Below, in pieces: positions 7,863 through 16,093 of a stretch of 64,000 nucleotides of DNA. Source of the DNA: Gemmiger sp. An194. GTDB taxonomy: Bacteria > Bacillota > Clostridia > Oscillospirales > Ruminococcaceae. The notes under the pieces are model-generated. The model saw only the letters and a program-made list of their open reading frames with translations. It did no database searches and was not told where the DNA came from. The stretch lies in contig NZ_NFKA01000003.1 in NCBI RefSeq assembly GCF_002160145.1, positions 124,001-188,000 of the forward strand, read 5' to 3'. Position numbers and translations under genes: made by a program. Numbering within the stretch: position 1 is the stretch's first letter; every line of letters starts with the position of its first letter.

Positions 7863-8681
7863 ATGCCAACTGCAACCCTTCGCCGCCCCCGGCGGCGCAG
7901 AAGAAAGCGGGCGCCGCTGCTCCGGCTGGCGGTTCCCATCCTCGCCCTTGTGCTGCTGATCGCCGCCTTCTGGATCGCGCTGGCCCGGTTTTCCGCCACG
8001 CGGGAGGATGACCCCACCCGGCAGGCCCGCATCGTGGCCATCGATGCGGGGCACGGCGGCTCGGACACCGGCGCCATCGGTGTGAACGGCGTGCGGGAGT
8101 GCGACCTGACCCAGGCCACCGCCCAGGCCCTGTGGGACCTGCTGGAAGCCGACCCGGACATCGTTCCGGTGATGTGCCGCTCAGACTGGAACGAGGATCT
8201 GCCCGCCGCCGATCGGGCAAAACGGGTGGCCCGCTCGGACGCCACCCTCTCGCTGTCCATCCACATGAACTCGGACGGCGGATCCGGCCAGGCCAGCGGC
8301 TTCGAGTGCTTCCCCGCCCCGCCGGGCAACGAGTACAACAAGAACAGCCTGCGCTTTGCGGATTTCATCGCCGCCGAGATGAGCGCCGCCGGGGCCAGTC
8401 TCCGGGGCGATGGCGGCGTGCGCTACGCCTATTACGACGAGAACGACCAGCGGATCATCCGGGAGCGCAGCGACTCGAACCCCAACGCTTACCCCAGCTT
8501 CGCCATGGTGAACAGCACCGGCTGCGCCTCGGTGCTGGCCGAGCAATGCTTCATCACCAACGAAGCAGACCTGGCGGCTTTCGCCTCGCCGGAGGGCTGC
8601 CAGCTGGCCGCCCGCTGCTACTACCGGGCCATCCGCCAGTATTACGGTCTTTCTCCCGAGCCGGAGGAAAGTGCCTCCTGA
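7863..8681 (+). CDS. N-acetylmuramoyl-L-alanine amidase (Amidase_3), membrane-anchored
   Basis: A 272-residue zinc amidase that cuts the amide bond between N-acetylmuramic acid and L-alanine in peptidoglycan. After a basic N-terminus and one hydrophobic helix (about residues 20-42), the catalytic domain starts with IVAIDAGHGGSDTGA, where His is the first zinc ligand. Glu in VRECDLT, His in LSIHMNSD and the catalytic Glu in LAEQCFITN follow in family order. No SH3 or SPOR binding domain is attached. Start at 7863 has GAAAGGA upstream. A strong terminator follows at once. Confidence 0.92.
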   Translation: MPTATLRRPRRRRRKRAPLLRLAVPILALVLLIAAFWIALARFSATREDDPTRQARIVAIDAGHGGSDTGAIGVNGVRECDLTQATAQALWDLLEADPDIVPVMCRSDWNEDLPAADRAKRVARSDATLSLSIHMNSDGGSGQASGFECFPAPPGNEYNKNSLRFADFIAAEMSAAGASLRGDGGVRYAYYDENDQRIIRERSDSNPNAYPSFAMVNSTGCASVLAEQCFITNEADLAAFASPEGCQLAARCYYRAIRQYYGLSPEPEESAS

Positions 8682-8687
8682 CCACAA

Positions 8688-8722
8688 AAAAATCCCCTTT
8701 CCAGCCGGAAAGGGGATTTTTT
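8688..8722 (+). terminator. Bidirectional terminator after the amidase gene
   Basis: AATCCCCTTTCC pairs with GGAAAGGGGATT around a short loop, flanked by A-rich and T-rich runs. It can serve both the amidase and the convergent lipoprotein gene. Confidence 0.85.
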
Positions 8723-8738
8723 GTTGACAGATTGCAGC

Positions 8739-9311
8739 TTATGCGGTCTCGGTGTCCTCCAGGTCCAGAGCCTGCGCGCCGGACAGACCGTTCACGCTCA
8801 GTCCGCCGCTGATGCGGTACACGCCGCTCATGTAGGCGATGCCGATCTTGTAGTTCTTGCCGGGGGTCAGGCCGTCGAAGGTGGCGCTGGCACACTCGCC
8901 GCCGGTGGCGAACTCAATGGTGTGGCCGTTCACGTAGGCGCGGCCGCTGTCGGTCTCCTCCCACAGGGTCACCAGATACTGGCTGGTGGCGGTCTCCTTT
9001 TCACTGGTGGCATAGCTGGTCACCGTGATGGAGCTGCCCGCCGGGGTGAAGTAGTTGGTGAACCGGTTCTGCACGCTGTTGAACACCACATACAGGGTAC
9101 CGCTGGCCTCGTCCAGCTGGCTGGCAAAGGTGGCGGTGGTGTCCAGCCCTTCCGGCCAGGTGATGCTGCCGCCCGCCTGTGAGGCGATGTACAGTTCCTC
9201 CACCGCCTCGCTTGCGGCCTCCTCCTCACTGGTGCCCGAGCAGCCGGTCAGACAAAACGCCGCCATGGCCAGTGCAAGGCCCAGGGCAAGCAGAGATTTC
9301 ATTCGTTTCAT
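8739..9311 (-). CDS. Small secreted lipoprotein of unknown function
   Basis: A 190-residue protein with a lipoprotein signal (MKRMKSLLALGLALAMAAF, then LTGC with Cys24 as the lipidation site) and a Glu/Ser-rich linker. The mature part is about 150 residues. A phrase such as TFDGLTPGKNYKIGIAYMSG resembles a fibronectin-III-like beta fold, but no family can be named. A good promoter (TTGTAA-17-TATAAT) lies upstream. It is transcribed alone, convergent to the amidase. Confidence 0.8.
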   Translation of the reverse strand: MKRMKSLLALGLALAMAAFCLTGCSGTSEEEAASEAVEELYIASQAGGSITWPEGLDTTATFASQLDEASGTLYVVFNSVQNRFTNYFTPAGSSITVTSYATSEKETATSQYLVTLWEETDSGRAYVNGHTIEFATGGECASATFDGLTPGKNYKIGIAYMSGVYRISGGLSVNGLSGAQALDLEDTETA

Positions 9312-9435
9312 AGCTGTGTCCTCCGTTTCGCGGGCACAGGCCCGAGGGGGCCGCCCGTAAGTCCGGTTTTTGTTCAGAATTCCCGCAGCCGCTCCCCATT
9401 GAAACAGGAGGCAGCCGTTGGGTGGATACCTTTTT

Positions 9436-9464
9436 ATTATAATCCAAAACCCATCGGCTTACAA
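9436..9464 (-). promoter_or_regulatory. Promoter of the small lipoprotein gene
   Basis: On the minus strand, TTGTAA (9459-9464) and TATAAT (9436-9441) are 17 bp apart, about 125 bp before the start codon. The resulting untranslated leader of about 115 bases shows no clear structure. Confidence 0.6.
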
Positions 9465-9472
9465 GCAGGCAG

Positions 9473-9503
9473 AAAAAAGCCGGGCAGGAATCCTCTGCCC
9501 GGC
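9473..9503 (-). terminator. Terminator after the glycosidase-like lipoprotein gene
   Basis: GCCGGGCAG (9479-9487) pairs with CTGCCCGGC (9495-9503). On the minus strand it is followed by TTTTTT. Confidence 0.85.
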
Positions 9504-9524
9504 CTTATTTTCTGCGTTTTTTCT

Positions 9525-10790
9525 TCAGGCCACCTGATTTTCCGCCCGGATGGCCGCGCATTCGCTGGCGGCCAGCTCCGCCCAGCTGCCGTTGTGGAAC
9601 AGAAAATCGTAGCGGTAGAGCACATAGCCGTCCGCGCCCACTTCCCTGCCGGTGCCGATCATATCCGCCAGATTGTGACCGCTCTGCCACTGGGTCACCG
9701 CGTTGTCGTAGTTGCCGCCGTCCCCGTCGCCGATGCGGTAGGCCCCCAGCCCGAAATAGAGGGAAACACCCTCGGCCCGCTCCAGCGCGGCCCATTCGGC
9801 GGTGATGTTCTCGAAGCCAAAGCGGGTCTGCCCGCCGGAGGTGGTGTAGCCGTAGCCCCAGTACAGCTGGGGCAGTATGTAGTCCACATAGCCGGGCGTG
9901 CTCAGCCAGAGGGCCACATCACTATACTGACCGTTATAATTATTATCCATATTCCCCTGAGGACTGATACCAAACCGGACCTCCGGCTTGGCCGCCTGGA
10001 TGGCATCGTAAACCGCCTTCACCAGCTGGTTCACGTTGTCCCGCCGCCAGTCCTCCAGGCTCAGGGATGTGCCGGAGACGGCGTATTCCTCCGCGTCAAA
10101 GGAGGCATCGGTGGTGGGATAGAAATAGTCATCGAAGTGGATGCCGTCCACGTCGTAGTTCGTCACGATCTCGGTCACGCCGTCCACGATCAGCTGGCGC
10201 ACTTCTTCGCTGGAGGGATCAAAATACAGCCCCTCCCCCGCCTGCTTGACCAGCTCGGGGCTGGTGAGGGCGGGGTTATTTTCGGCCAGCTGACCGGGCA
10301 GGCTGGCGTTCAGCTGCACCCGGTAGGGATTCAGCCAGGCTTCCAGCTCCAGGCCCTGGGAGTGGGCAGTTTCGATGAGAATGGCCAGCGGGTCAAAGCC
10401 CGGGTCCTGGCCCTGGGTGCCGGTGCACAGATGGCTCCAGGGGAAATACTGGCTGGGATACAGCGCATCCGCAAAGGGGCGCACCTGGGCGATCACGGTG
10501 TTCAGGCCCAAGTCCGCGCAGTTGGCCATCATCTCCTCGGCTCCGGCCCGGAAGGCCTCGGCGCTGGAAAAGTCGAACTGCTGCCACTCCAGATAGCTCA
10601 CCCACATGGCCCGGTATTCCCGCGCGGGCTGGGCAGGCTTTTCGGCCTCGTCGCCGGTGTCGTTTGCAATGGGGCTGCCGGTTTGGCTCTGGCTGCCCGG
10701 CTGGGAAGCGGCAGGCGCGCCGCCGCAGGCAGCCAGGCTCACCGCCAGACAGGCGGCGGTGAGCAGCACGAATATTTTATTCCACATCAT
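9525..10790 (-). CDS. Glycoside-hydrolase-like lipoprotein (GHL10/DUF187 type)
   Basis: A 421-residue exported lipoprotein: signal MMWNKIFVLLTAACLAVSLA followed by ACGG (lipidation Cys), then a Ser/Gln/Gly linker. A TIM-barrel-like domain begins at REYRAMWVSYLEW and contains NTVIAQVRPFADALYPS, LEAWLNPYRV, GIHFDDYFYP and PEVRFGISPQGN. These are hallmarks of the GHL10 family of putative extracellular glycosidases, several of which sit with peptidoglycan enzymes. Substrate is unproven. ATG at 10790 is preceded by AAGGAGT. The gene is monocistronic, with a terminator downstream. Confidence 0.88.
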   Translation of the reverse strand: MMWNKIFVLLTAACLAVSLAACGGAPAASQPGSQSQTGSPIANDTGDEAEKPAQPAREYRAMWVSYLEWQQFDFSSAEAFRAGAEEMMANCADLGLNTVIAQVRPFADALYPSQYFPWSHLCTGTQGQDPGFDPLAILIETAHSQGLELEAWLNPYRVQLNASLPGQLAENNPALTSPELVKQAGEGLYFDPSSEEVRQLIVDGVTEIVTNYDVDGIHFDDYFYPTTDASFDAEEYAVSGTSLSLEDWRRDNVNQLVKAVYDAIQAAKPEVRFGISPQGNMDNNYNGQYSDVALWLSTPGYVDYILPQLYWGYGYTTSGGQTRFGFENITAEWAALERAEGVSLYFGLGAYRIGDGDGGNYDNAVTQWQSGHNLADMIGTGREVGADGYVLYRYDFLFHNGSWAELAASECAAIRAENQVA

Positions 10791-10918
10791 GGATCAACTC
10801 CTTTTTGAGGGGGCGGGCCTGTTTGCAGCGTCTGCCCCGCAGGCAGGCGGCCCGTGCCCTGTTTCATTCCTATGCGGGGCGATTCGTGCTTATTATAGCA
10901 CAGCGGACCCCCGATACG

Positions 10919-10948
10919 CAAAACGCCCCGCTGCAAAGCAGCGAGGCG
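10919..10948 (-). terminator. Terminator of the CAT-anticodon tRNA gene
   Basis: CGCCCCGCTGC and GCAGCGAGGCG form an 11-bp stem with one mismatch. On the minus strand a run of T follows, directly after the tRNA. Confidence 0.8.
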
Positions 10949-10952
10949 CTTG

Positions 10953-11029
10953 TGGTGGGCCATCCAGGACTTGAACCCGGGACCAATCGGTTATGAGCCG
11001 ACAGCTCTGACCAGCTGAGCTAATGGCCC
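10953..11029 (-). tRNA. tRNA with CAT anticodon (elongator tRNA-Met or tRNA-Ile2)
   Basis: A complete 77-base cloverleaf read on the minus strand. The acceptor stem starts GGGCCAT and pairs with ATGGCCC, the D arm has AGCTCAGCTGGTC, the anticodon loop is CTCATAA (anticodon CAT), the T arm has GGTTCAAGTCC, and CCA is encoded. The body resembles both elongator tRNA-Met and the lysidine-modified tRNA-Ile2, and I cannot decide between them by eye. Promoter and terminator flank it. Confidence 0.95.
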
Positions 11030-11059
11030 TTACGGGCGGCGGACCGCTCGAATATTCTT

Positions 11060-11087
11060 ATTATACCAGAACCGGCCGCGGTTGCAA
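11060..11087 (-). promoter_or_regulatory. Promoter of the CAT-anticodon tRNA gene
   Basis: Minus-strand TTGCAA (11082-11087) and TATAAT (11060-11065) are separated by 16 bp, about 30 bp before the tRNA 5' end. Confidence 0.7.
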
Positions 11088-11105
11088 AGCATTTTTTGCG
11101 GTGGC

Positions 11106-11720
11106 TCAGATCTTGCCGTATACCTTGCATACCAGACGCAGGCTCAGGTCGCCGAAATGCCCGGCGTTGCGGCGCATCACATCCACGGTGCTCAGCGGGC
11201 GGAAGTACTCCCCCTGCCGCTGCACCGCGGCCCGGGTGTATTCCAGATAGCTGCCCTCGTAGATGGTGAATCGTTCCAGCCGGTGCAGCAGCGACTGCAC
11301 CTGAATGACCCGCAGCCCCAGGCAGCGGCTGACGAACTCCACGCAGGTAAAAGCCCCGGGCAGCGCCAGATGGAACCCAACCACGCTGGCCATGGCCCCG
11401 TATGTATTGTAGATGGTGCGGCCCGGCTGCGCCCGGCAGACCATGAGCATGTTGCGGGCGGCGTCGAACTGACGCTGGGTCACCGGCACCCGGCAGACCC
11501 GCACCCGGATATCGCCCTCGTCGCACAGACGGCCCGCATCCTCGGCCACAAAGCCGCCCGCCAGTGCGTTGTGCTTGTTGCGGCGGGCAAAGGAATAGCA
11601 GACCGCCAGATCCGGCTGCAGGCTGATGGACACATGGTTATAGCTGCTTTTGGTCACCGCCCGGATCATCCGGCCCATCCCGGTGTTAGTGTGGGAAAAC
11701 ATCACATACAAATCCGGCAA
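11106..11720 (-). CDS. Permuted papain-fold protein (NlpC/P60 superfamily, YiiX-like), putative
   Basis: A 204-residue cytosolic protein without signal peptide. SSYNHVSIS near residue 29 and FTCVEFVSRCLG near residue 126 give the His-before-Cys order seen in circularly permuted NlpC/P60-type proteins. Such proteins cut amide or lipid bonds, but the substrate here is unknown. GGAGG stands upstream of the ATG at 11720. It lies between a tRNA and a ROK kinase gene, both on the same strand. The family assignment rests on two short motifs. Confidence 0.6.
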   Translation of the reverse strand: MPDLYVMFSHTNTGMGRMIRAVTKSSYNHVSISLQPDLAVCYSFARRNKHNALAGGFVAEDAGRLCDEGDIRVRVCRVPVTQRQFDAARNMLMVCRAQPGRTIYNTYGAMASVVGFHLALPGAFTCVEFVSRCLGLRVIQVQSLLHRLERFTIYEGSYLEYTRAAVQRQGEYFRPLSTVDVMRRNAGHFGDLSLRLVCKVYGKI

Positions 11721-11757
11721 ATCCCTTCGCCTCCTTTTTTGGTTATACCGCGCATTA

Positions 11758-12639
11758 TCAATCCAGCCCGGCCTTCCGGTTTGCCAGGTACCCCGCGCCC
11801 ATCAGGCCCGCCTGGTTGCCCAGCTGCGCCGGAATCAGGCGGCAGCCCCGGAAGCTGGGCTTCAGCAAAGCCTGAAGCCGTCCGTTCAGCTGCTGCTGGA
11901 TGTATTCCTGTTTCATCACGCCACCGCCCAGCACCACCGCTTCGGGATCGAAGGCATGAATGAGCGACACCAGACCGTAGCTGATCTCGCTGATCCAGCC
12001 GTCCACCTCAGCCCGCACGTCCTGGTTCTCCAGCCGGGCGAAAATGGCGCGGTCGTCGGTAAGCTCCGGGAACCGGGCACTCACCCGTTTCACCAGTGCA
12101 GTGGTACTGGCGTAGCGCTCATAGCTGCCCGTACCCTGGCTGGCCGGGTCCACCGCTTCCGGGTGGGTAATAAGGCCGCCGAACTCCCCGGCGCTGCCCA
12201 AACCGCCCCGGTAGAGCTGACCATTCAAAAAGGCCGCTCCGCCAATGCCGGTGCCAAAGGTGAGCATCAGAAAATCCTTCATTCCTCTGGCCGCACCAAA
12301 AGCATATTCCCCCACAGCGGCGGCGTTCACGTCGTTTTCCACCGCCGCAGGCAGCTGCAGCTGCTGCTCCAGCAGCTGTTTCGGGTTCATGCCGGTATAC
12401 CCGGGAATGTTGCAGGCAAACCGGATGCGGCCGGTCTGCGGCTCCACCTCACCGGCGGTGGAAATGCCCACACACTGTACGCCGGGCATTCCGCGCACAA
12501 GCCCCGCCACGGTTTCCAGCATTTTCTGCGCTCCGGCGGGTGCATTGGTGGGCGTCTCCTGCAAAGCGCTCAGCTGCCCGTTTTCCAGAACCGCCGTTTT
12601 GATATAAGTACCGCCGATGTCCACGCACGCTGTTTTCAT
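11758..12639 (-). CDS. ROK-family sugar kinase
   Basis: A 293-residue cytosolic kinase of the ROK family, phosphorylating a hexose or acyl-hexosamine. Seen are the N-terminal phosphate loop (ACVDIGGTYIKTAVL), the sugar-binding ENDVNAAAVGE with catalytic Asp, LTFGTGIGGA and EFGGLITH, and the late VLGGGVM. The CX-rich zinc motif of ROK repressors is not obvious and there is no helix-turn-helix, so it is an enzyme rather than a repressor. The start MKTACVDIGG at 12639 is preferred over an ATG 15 bases upstream because GGAGG stands 8 bases before it. The exact sugar cannot be told. Confidence 0.88.
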   Translation of the reverse strand: MKTACVDIGGTYIKTAVLENGQLSALQETPTNAPAGAQKMLETVAGLVRGMPGVQCVGISTAGEVEPQTGRIRFACNIPGYTGMNPKQLLEQQLQLPAAVENDVNAAAVGEYAFGAARGMKDFLMLTFGTGIGGAAFLNGQLYRGGLGSAGEFGGLITHPEAVDPASQGTGSYERYASTTALVKRVSARFPELTDDRAIFARLENQDVRAEVDGWISEISYGLVSLIHAFDPEAVVLGGGVMKQEYIQQQLNGRLQALLKPSFRGCRLIPAQLGNQAGLMGAGYLANRKAGLD

Positions 12640-12689
12640 TGAAAAAGCCTCCATTCATGCTCGGGTGCAAAAAGGTCTGTTTGAGGGCT

Positions 12690-12718
12690 ATTATAGCAAA
12701 CTCCGACGGAATTTGGAA
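12690..12718 (-). promoter_or_regulatory. Promoter of the ROK kinase gene
   Basis: Minus-strand TTCCAA (12713-12718) and TATAAT (12690-12695) are 17 bp apart, about 50 bp before the start codon. Confidence 0.5.
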
Positions 12719-12840
12719 GAGAAATGCGGTCTGATATAAAAAATGCGCCGCAAGCATTTGCAGCATGCGGCACACCTTACTTTTTCACGATTCACTCTTC
12801 CCTTCCAAAAATCGACAAGCCTCTGTGGAAGCTTTCTGCC

Positions 12841-13084
12841 GGGGCTCCCGCGAAAATTCGCAAAGTTTCGTGGGGAGAAGGAGGAATGGCGCAGCGGTAT
12901 GAGAAAAGCCCGGTCTTTCGACCGGGCTTTTTGAATGGAGCGGAGTCCATCGGGCAGGGCGTGGCCCTGCCGGGGCCCCCGTGAAAGTTTGTAAAGCAAA
13001 CTTTCACGGGGAAGTGAGGAGCGACGCAGGGATGAAGAAAGCCCCGGTCCTTCGACCGGGGCTTTTGCACGGACCGAAGTCCGC
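12841..13084. repeat. Two tandem intergenic repeat units, each ending in a terminator-like hairpin
   Basis: Units at about 12841-12951 and 12972-13084 align over their length with differences. Each opens with GGGGCnCCCG, carries an inverted repeat, then ATGAnnAAAGCCC and a GGTC-TTCG-GACC hairpin followed by T, and ends near GGAGTCC or GAAGTCC. In unit 2 the first hairpin is a perfect 15-bp stem around 12976-13010. The second unit's hairpin (13040-13064) probably once terminated tRNA-Thr transcripts before the element inserted. No gene is seen in 12640-13091. Confidence 0.65.
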
Positions 13085-13091
13085 GACGAAC

Positions 13092-13137
13092 TGGAGCTGG
13101 TGGACGGATTCGAACCCCCGACCTGCTGATTACAAAT
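13092..13137. repeat. Left attachment site (attL): displaced 3' end of tRNA-Thr
   Basis: These 46 bases are identical to 19678-19723, covering the CCA end, T arm and anticodon stem of tRNA-Thr. The similarity stops within the anticodon stem, so this copy is not a functional tRNA. Confidence 0.92.
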
Positions 13138-13243
13138 TGCACATTTTATCTTTTGCGCTTTTGGGTGCCGTTCAATATATCGCTGTACAGAGCCATTCTT
13201 CTTGTGCTGTCATTCCGTGCTGTGCTGCATTGCTTTGCAGAAT

Positions 13244-13264
13244 AGTTGACCAAAAGTTGACCAT
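13244..13264. repeat. Left arm-type repeats, candidate integrase binding sites
   Basis: AGTTGACC occurs twice at 11-bp pitch (13244 and 13255), about 107 bp inside attL. The identical pair recurs near the right end. Confidence 0.65.
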
Positions 13265-13311
13265 CGCCAACAAAAACCCCGGCGGGGCACACATATTCCC
13301 GCCGGGGCATT

Positions 13312-14736
13312 TTAGCCTATTTCTGCATCTAGAATTCTGGTAAACGCTTCCCCCAGGGCATCCGCCGCCTTAGCATCAGAGGAGCGGATAAACCCGGCAT
13401 ATATGTTCGTGGTGGTGCTGACCTGTGCATGACCCAACCGCCCGGCCACAGTCGTGACCGGCACATGGGCCGCGATCAGCAAGGCGGCGTTTGAGTGGCG
13501 CAGGCTGTGAAAGCGCACCGGCTGCAAATCATGATCCCGCAGGAAGCGCGGGAACCAGCTTGTCACGCTGTTGGGGTCTATAGGCTGCCCGTCCCATTTG
13601 GTAAACAACAGGTCATTGTCCACCGTCTCACCCAAAATGCACACCTTTCGCGCCCACTTGGAGCCTATGCGCAACCGCTCCGACAACTGCCATTTCCTAT
13701 AATCCCGCAAGAGCTGAACCGCGTTATCGTCTAGTTTTATAACGCGGCAACTCTTTTTTGTTTTAGGCGTGGAGAACAATAGCCCTTTGCCGTCCACCGG
13801 CTCCAGCGTCCGATTCACGGCCAGCAATCCGGCGGATAGGTCAATATCAGGCCACCGCAGGCCGCACAGTTCGCCCCGGCGGCAACCGGTAAACAAGGCA
13901 AGCTGCACAATCACGCTATACTGCGTGGGAGCATCGGGCAGAGCTGCCAACAGCTTTGCAATGCCGGATTCATCCAGATATTGCACATCTGGGGTCTCCA
14001 CTTTGGGCGAATCTACGCGGGCGCAGGGGTTTTCTTGCATCAATTGCCACCGCACCGCCGTATTAAACACACTGGACAACAACCGGTGATAATGCCGCGC
14101 GCTGTTGCCTGACAGTTTTTCATCTTTCGAAACGTTTGTGAATGCTTTGGAGAACGGCACCCCGGCGGCCTGTGCGAGCTTTTGGGCCGTTTGCAAGTTG
14201 GTACGCTCCCCTGCCCATATCCGCGTTGCGGTGCTTTCTGCGATGCCTGCCGCCTGCACAAGGGCCTTGCGCTTCCCCTTTGGATATAAGGCGATAAAGG
14301 CAGGATTCGCCTTGTATTTGCCATCCAATCGGATACCAGACTTTTGCAGCTGGGCGTAAAACTGCATGATATGACCGGGCCGCAGTTTGTTTAGCTTGAT
14401 ATGTCCCAAAGCGGCAGAAATGCGCGGCACCAATTTGCGGTAGTCGCTGACCGTGTGGGGCTTTAGCTGTGGTTCTGCGTATTCCTTGAACCACTTTTCA
14501 AGCAGTTCGTCAACCGTCATCGAATCGGCCACAAGCCCGCCCTGCTGCACTTGGCGTTCAAATTCCATTGCCGCCTTCTGCACAGCCTTTTCAATCTGTC
14601 GGGCCGTCATGCCATCCGCCGGGCAATAGGTCATGCTCTTCAGGATCTTTTTGCCGCCCTGAGCCTCTCCGGCATATACGCGGATTCTGTAAGTGGTTTT
14701 GCCATCTTTAGTTATCCGTTTCTGAATGTTTGCCAT
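13312..14736 (-). CDS. int: Tyrosine integrase
   Basis: A 474-residue site-specific recombinase that inserts and excises the element at tRNA-Thr. Residues 1-60 look like an arm-binding AP2-type domain (KTTYRIRVYAGEAQGGKK), followed by a core-binding domain. An internal helix-turn-helix-like insert (VQAAGIAESTATRIWAGERT) lies before the catalytic domain, as in other Firmicute element integrases. Catalytic residues appear in order: Arg in GCRRGELCGLRW, Lys in TPKTKKS, His and Arg in HSLRHSNA, His in GRLGHAQVS, and Tyr in TNIYAGF. The start MANIQKRI at 14736 is preferred: AAAGG lies upstream, whereas the ATG 27 bases earlier has none. It overlaps the end of the XRE gene by 29 bp, so the two are coupled. 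Confidence 0.95.
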   Translation of the reverse strand: MANIQKRITKDGKTTYRIRVYAGEAQGGKKILKSMTYCPADGMTARQIEKAVQKAAMEFERQVQQGGLVADSMTVDELLEKWFKEYAEPQLKPHTVSDYRKLVPRISAALGHIKLNKLRPGHIMQFYAQLQKSGIRLDGKYKANPAFIALYPKGKRKALVQAAGIAESTATRIWAGERTNLQTAQKLAQAAGVPFSKAFTNVSKDEKLSGNSARHYHRLLSSVFNTAVRWQLMQENPCARVDSPKVETPDVQYLDESGIAKLLAALPDAPTQYSVIVQLALFTGCRRGELCGLRWPDIDLSAGLLAVNRTLEPVDGKGLLFSTPKTKKSCRVIKLDDNAVQLLRDYRKWQLSERLRIGSKWARKVCILGETVDNDLLFTKWDGQPIDPNSVTSWFPRFLRDHDLQPVRFHSLRHSNAALLIAAHVPVTTVAGRLGHAQVSTTTNIYAGFIRSSDAKAADALGEAFTRILDAEIG

Positions 14737-15553
14737 TTGGTACACCAACCTTTTTGTGAGCATCCAATGATGCCGGATTTTCAGGTGTCCGTCTCTGGAA
14801 GGATTTTGCAGGCTCCTGCAACTCCAGCCGCCTTATTCTTTGCAATAAATAATTTAGGCTTTTTTGAACTTTTAACTCGCACACATCCGTAAGCGAAATT
14901 CTGAATTCATCCGTCGAAAGAGACAAACCTCCAACGTCCCCTTCATACTTTGAATGGTTAGTTGCAAGGCCTGATTCATGCGCCTGTTCTAGCGCCAATA
15001 AATATCTAGCCTGCATCCTAACTCCATAAGGAAGGGTTTCATCGTTAACCAAGTTAGCCAGCGCCCCTGCGCTATACAACCCTTTTTCAAAAGCATTGTA
15101 AACGGTCAGCGAATCTCTATACTCCGCCAAACAGTTGAGGATGCTATCATCCTCGTTAACTCCAACAAGATCCAGAATCATCATTTCAAGAATTTCCCGT
15201 GCAGGCTTCCAATCTTGTTGGCAATTTTGAAGCGCATATAATAAACGTATTGAATCTTCGCTAAGCCCGGAATATTTACAAGCAGATGCCATATTCCCGT
15301 CAGTAGATCTTATTGCGCCTTCGCGTTCTAGGAGCCAATCTATAGATACTTTGAAATACTCTCCTATTTCGCAGAGTGTTAGAGCATCTGGCAGGCTTTG
15401 GCCGTTCATATACAAACTGACTGTCTGCGGCCGTTTTCCTATAGCGTAAGCAAGTTGTTTTTGTGTCGTCTTGCTTTCCTCCATGATTTCGCGCAATCGT
15501 CTTGAAAACGGGTTGTTTTCCGTCTGATAGGCGAGTTCGGCTTTTCTTGGCAT
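14708..15553 (-). CDS. XRE-family transcriptional regulator of the element
   Basis: A 281-residue regulator with an N-terminal helix-turn-helix (residues about 15-70: TTQKQLAYAIGKRPQTVSLY and the DWLLE end typical of Cro/CI-like folds). The long C-terminal region has no recognised motif and probably serves oligomerisation or signal sensing. There is no visible Ser-Lys autoprotease pair, so it is not obviously a LexA/CI-type cleavable repressor. It is divergent from the 15697 gene run; a 9-bp inverted repeat spans that promoter and is the probable operator. GGAGGG lies 7 bases before the ATG. Confidence 0.88.
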   Translation of the reverse strand: MPRKAELAYQTENNPFSRRLREIMEESKTTQKQLAYAIGKRPQTVSLYMNGQSLPDALTLCEIGEYFKVSIDWLLEREGAIRSTDGNMASACKYSGLSEDSIRLLYALQNCQQDWKPAREILEMMILDLVGVNEDDSILNCLAEYRDSLTVYNAFEKGLYSAGALANLVNDETLPYGVRMQARYLLALEQAHESGLATNHSKYEGDVGGLSLSTDEFRISLTDVCELKVQKSLNYLLQRIRRLELQEPAKSFQRRTPENPASLDAHKKVGVPNGKHSETDN

Positions 15554-15612
15554 TTCATACCCTCCAAGTTAACAAAAGTTCGTTTCTGTTGATTTTTAAA
15601 AATCCACATTTC

Positions 15613-15654
15613 GGTATCATTGACTACGTTTTTATTGTCTAGTATAATGATACC
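15613..15654 (+). promoter_or_regulatory. Promoter of the rightward early genes with flanking operator half-sites
   Basis: TTGACT (15620-15625) and TATAAT (15643-15648) are 17 bp apart. GGTATCATT (15613-15621) and its exact complement AATGATACC (15646-15654) overlap both hexamers, so a dimeric repressor bound here would block polymerase. The adjacent XRE protein is the obvious candidate. Confidence 0.75.
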
Positions 15655-15696
15655 ACAAGAAAACCGAATCTTCAAGAATAATGAAAGGGTGTCTAT

Positions 15697-15873
15697 ATGG
15701 AAAAATTAAGCACAGATGCACTTGCCCGTCGAAGGGAATATATCCGAAACTGGCGAGCGAAAAACCGCGACAAAGTTCGTGAATACAACCTGCGTTATTG
15801 GGCGAAGCGAGTTGAGCGTGAAGCAAAAGCCGCCGGGCAGGAACAGAAAGAAGGTGAAGCAAACAATGGGTGA
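15697..15873 (+). CDS. Small basic protein of the element (58 aa)
   Basis: MEKLSTDALARRREYIRNW opens a 58-residue protein dominated by RAKNRDKVREYNLRYWAKR, an arginine-, aromatic-rich helical segment seen in small proteins of Firmicute prophages and integrative elements. Function is unknown; nucleic-acid binding is plausible from charge. It follows the operator-controlled promoter and a GAAAGGG ribosome site, and its end overlaps the start of the excisionase-like gene by 8 bp. Confidence 0.75.
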   Translation: MEKLSTDALARRREYIRNWRAKNRDKVREYNLRYWAKRVEREAKAAGQEQKEGEANNG

Positions 15874-16093
15874 GACTGTTGCATTCCCCCGCATGGGAAC
15901 CATAAAGGAAGCCGCCAGCGCCTCCGGGCTTGCTGTGTATCGTATCCGCCGCCTTGTTGCATCCGGCAAAATTCGTTACATACGGGCAGGCCGCCACATT
16001 TTGGTGAATATGGACAGTCTGGCCCGCTATCTGAATACAGGCGATCAGCCGGAGCCGATAAATCCCGGCGGCATGCAGAGGATCATAGAATGA
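15866..16093 (+). CDS. Excisionase-like helix-turn-helix protein
   Basis: A 75-residue protein with one MerR/excisionase-like winged helix: TIKEAASASGLAVYRIRRLV followed by ASGKIRYIRAGRHILVN and a LARYL helix. This is the common excise/HTH_17 layout for proteins that bend attachment-site DNA and steer the integrase toward excision. The ATG at 15866 lies inside the end of the previous frame, which decides the start over an upstream in-frame codon. Its stop overlaps the next start (ATGA). Confidence 0.82.
   Translation: MGETVAFPRMGTIKEAASASGLAVYRIRRLVASGKIRYIRAGRHILVNMDSLARYLNTGDQPEPINPGGMQRIIE

Noticed and set aside
7565-8011. 148-residue frame upstream of the amidase
   Set aside because: It runs through the long palindrome and into the amidase gene in another frame, with no convincing ribosome site or family feature.
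13092-13137. A second tRNA-Thr gene at the left end of the element
   Set aside because: Only the 3' part (46 bases) is present; the anticodon stem and everything 5' of it are missing.
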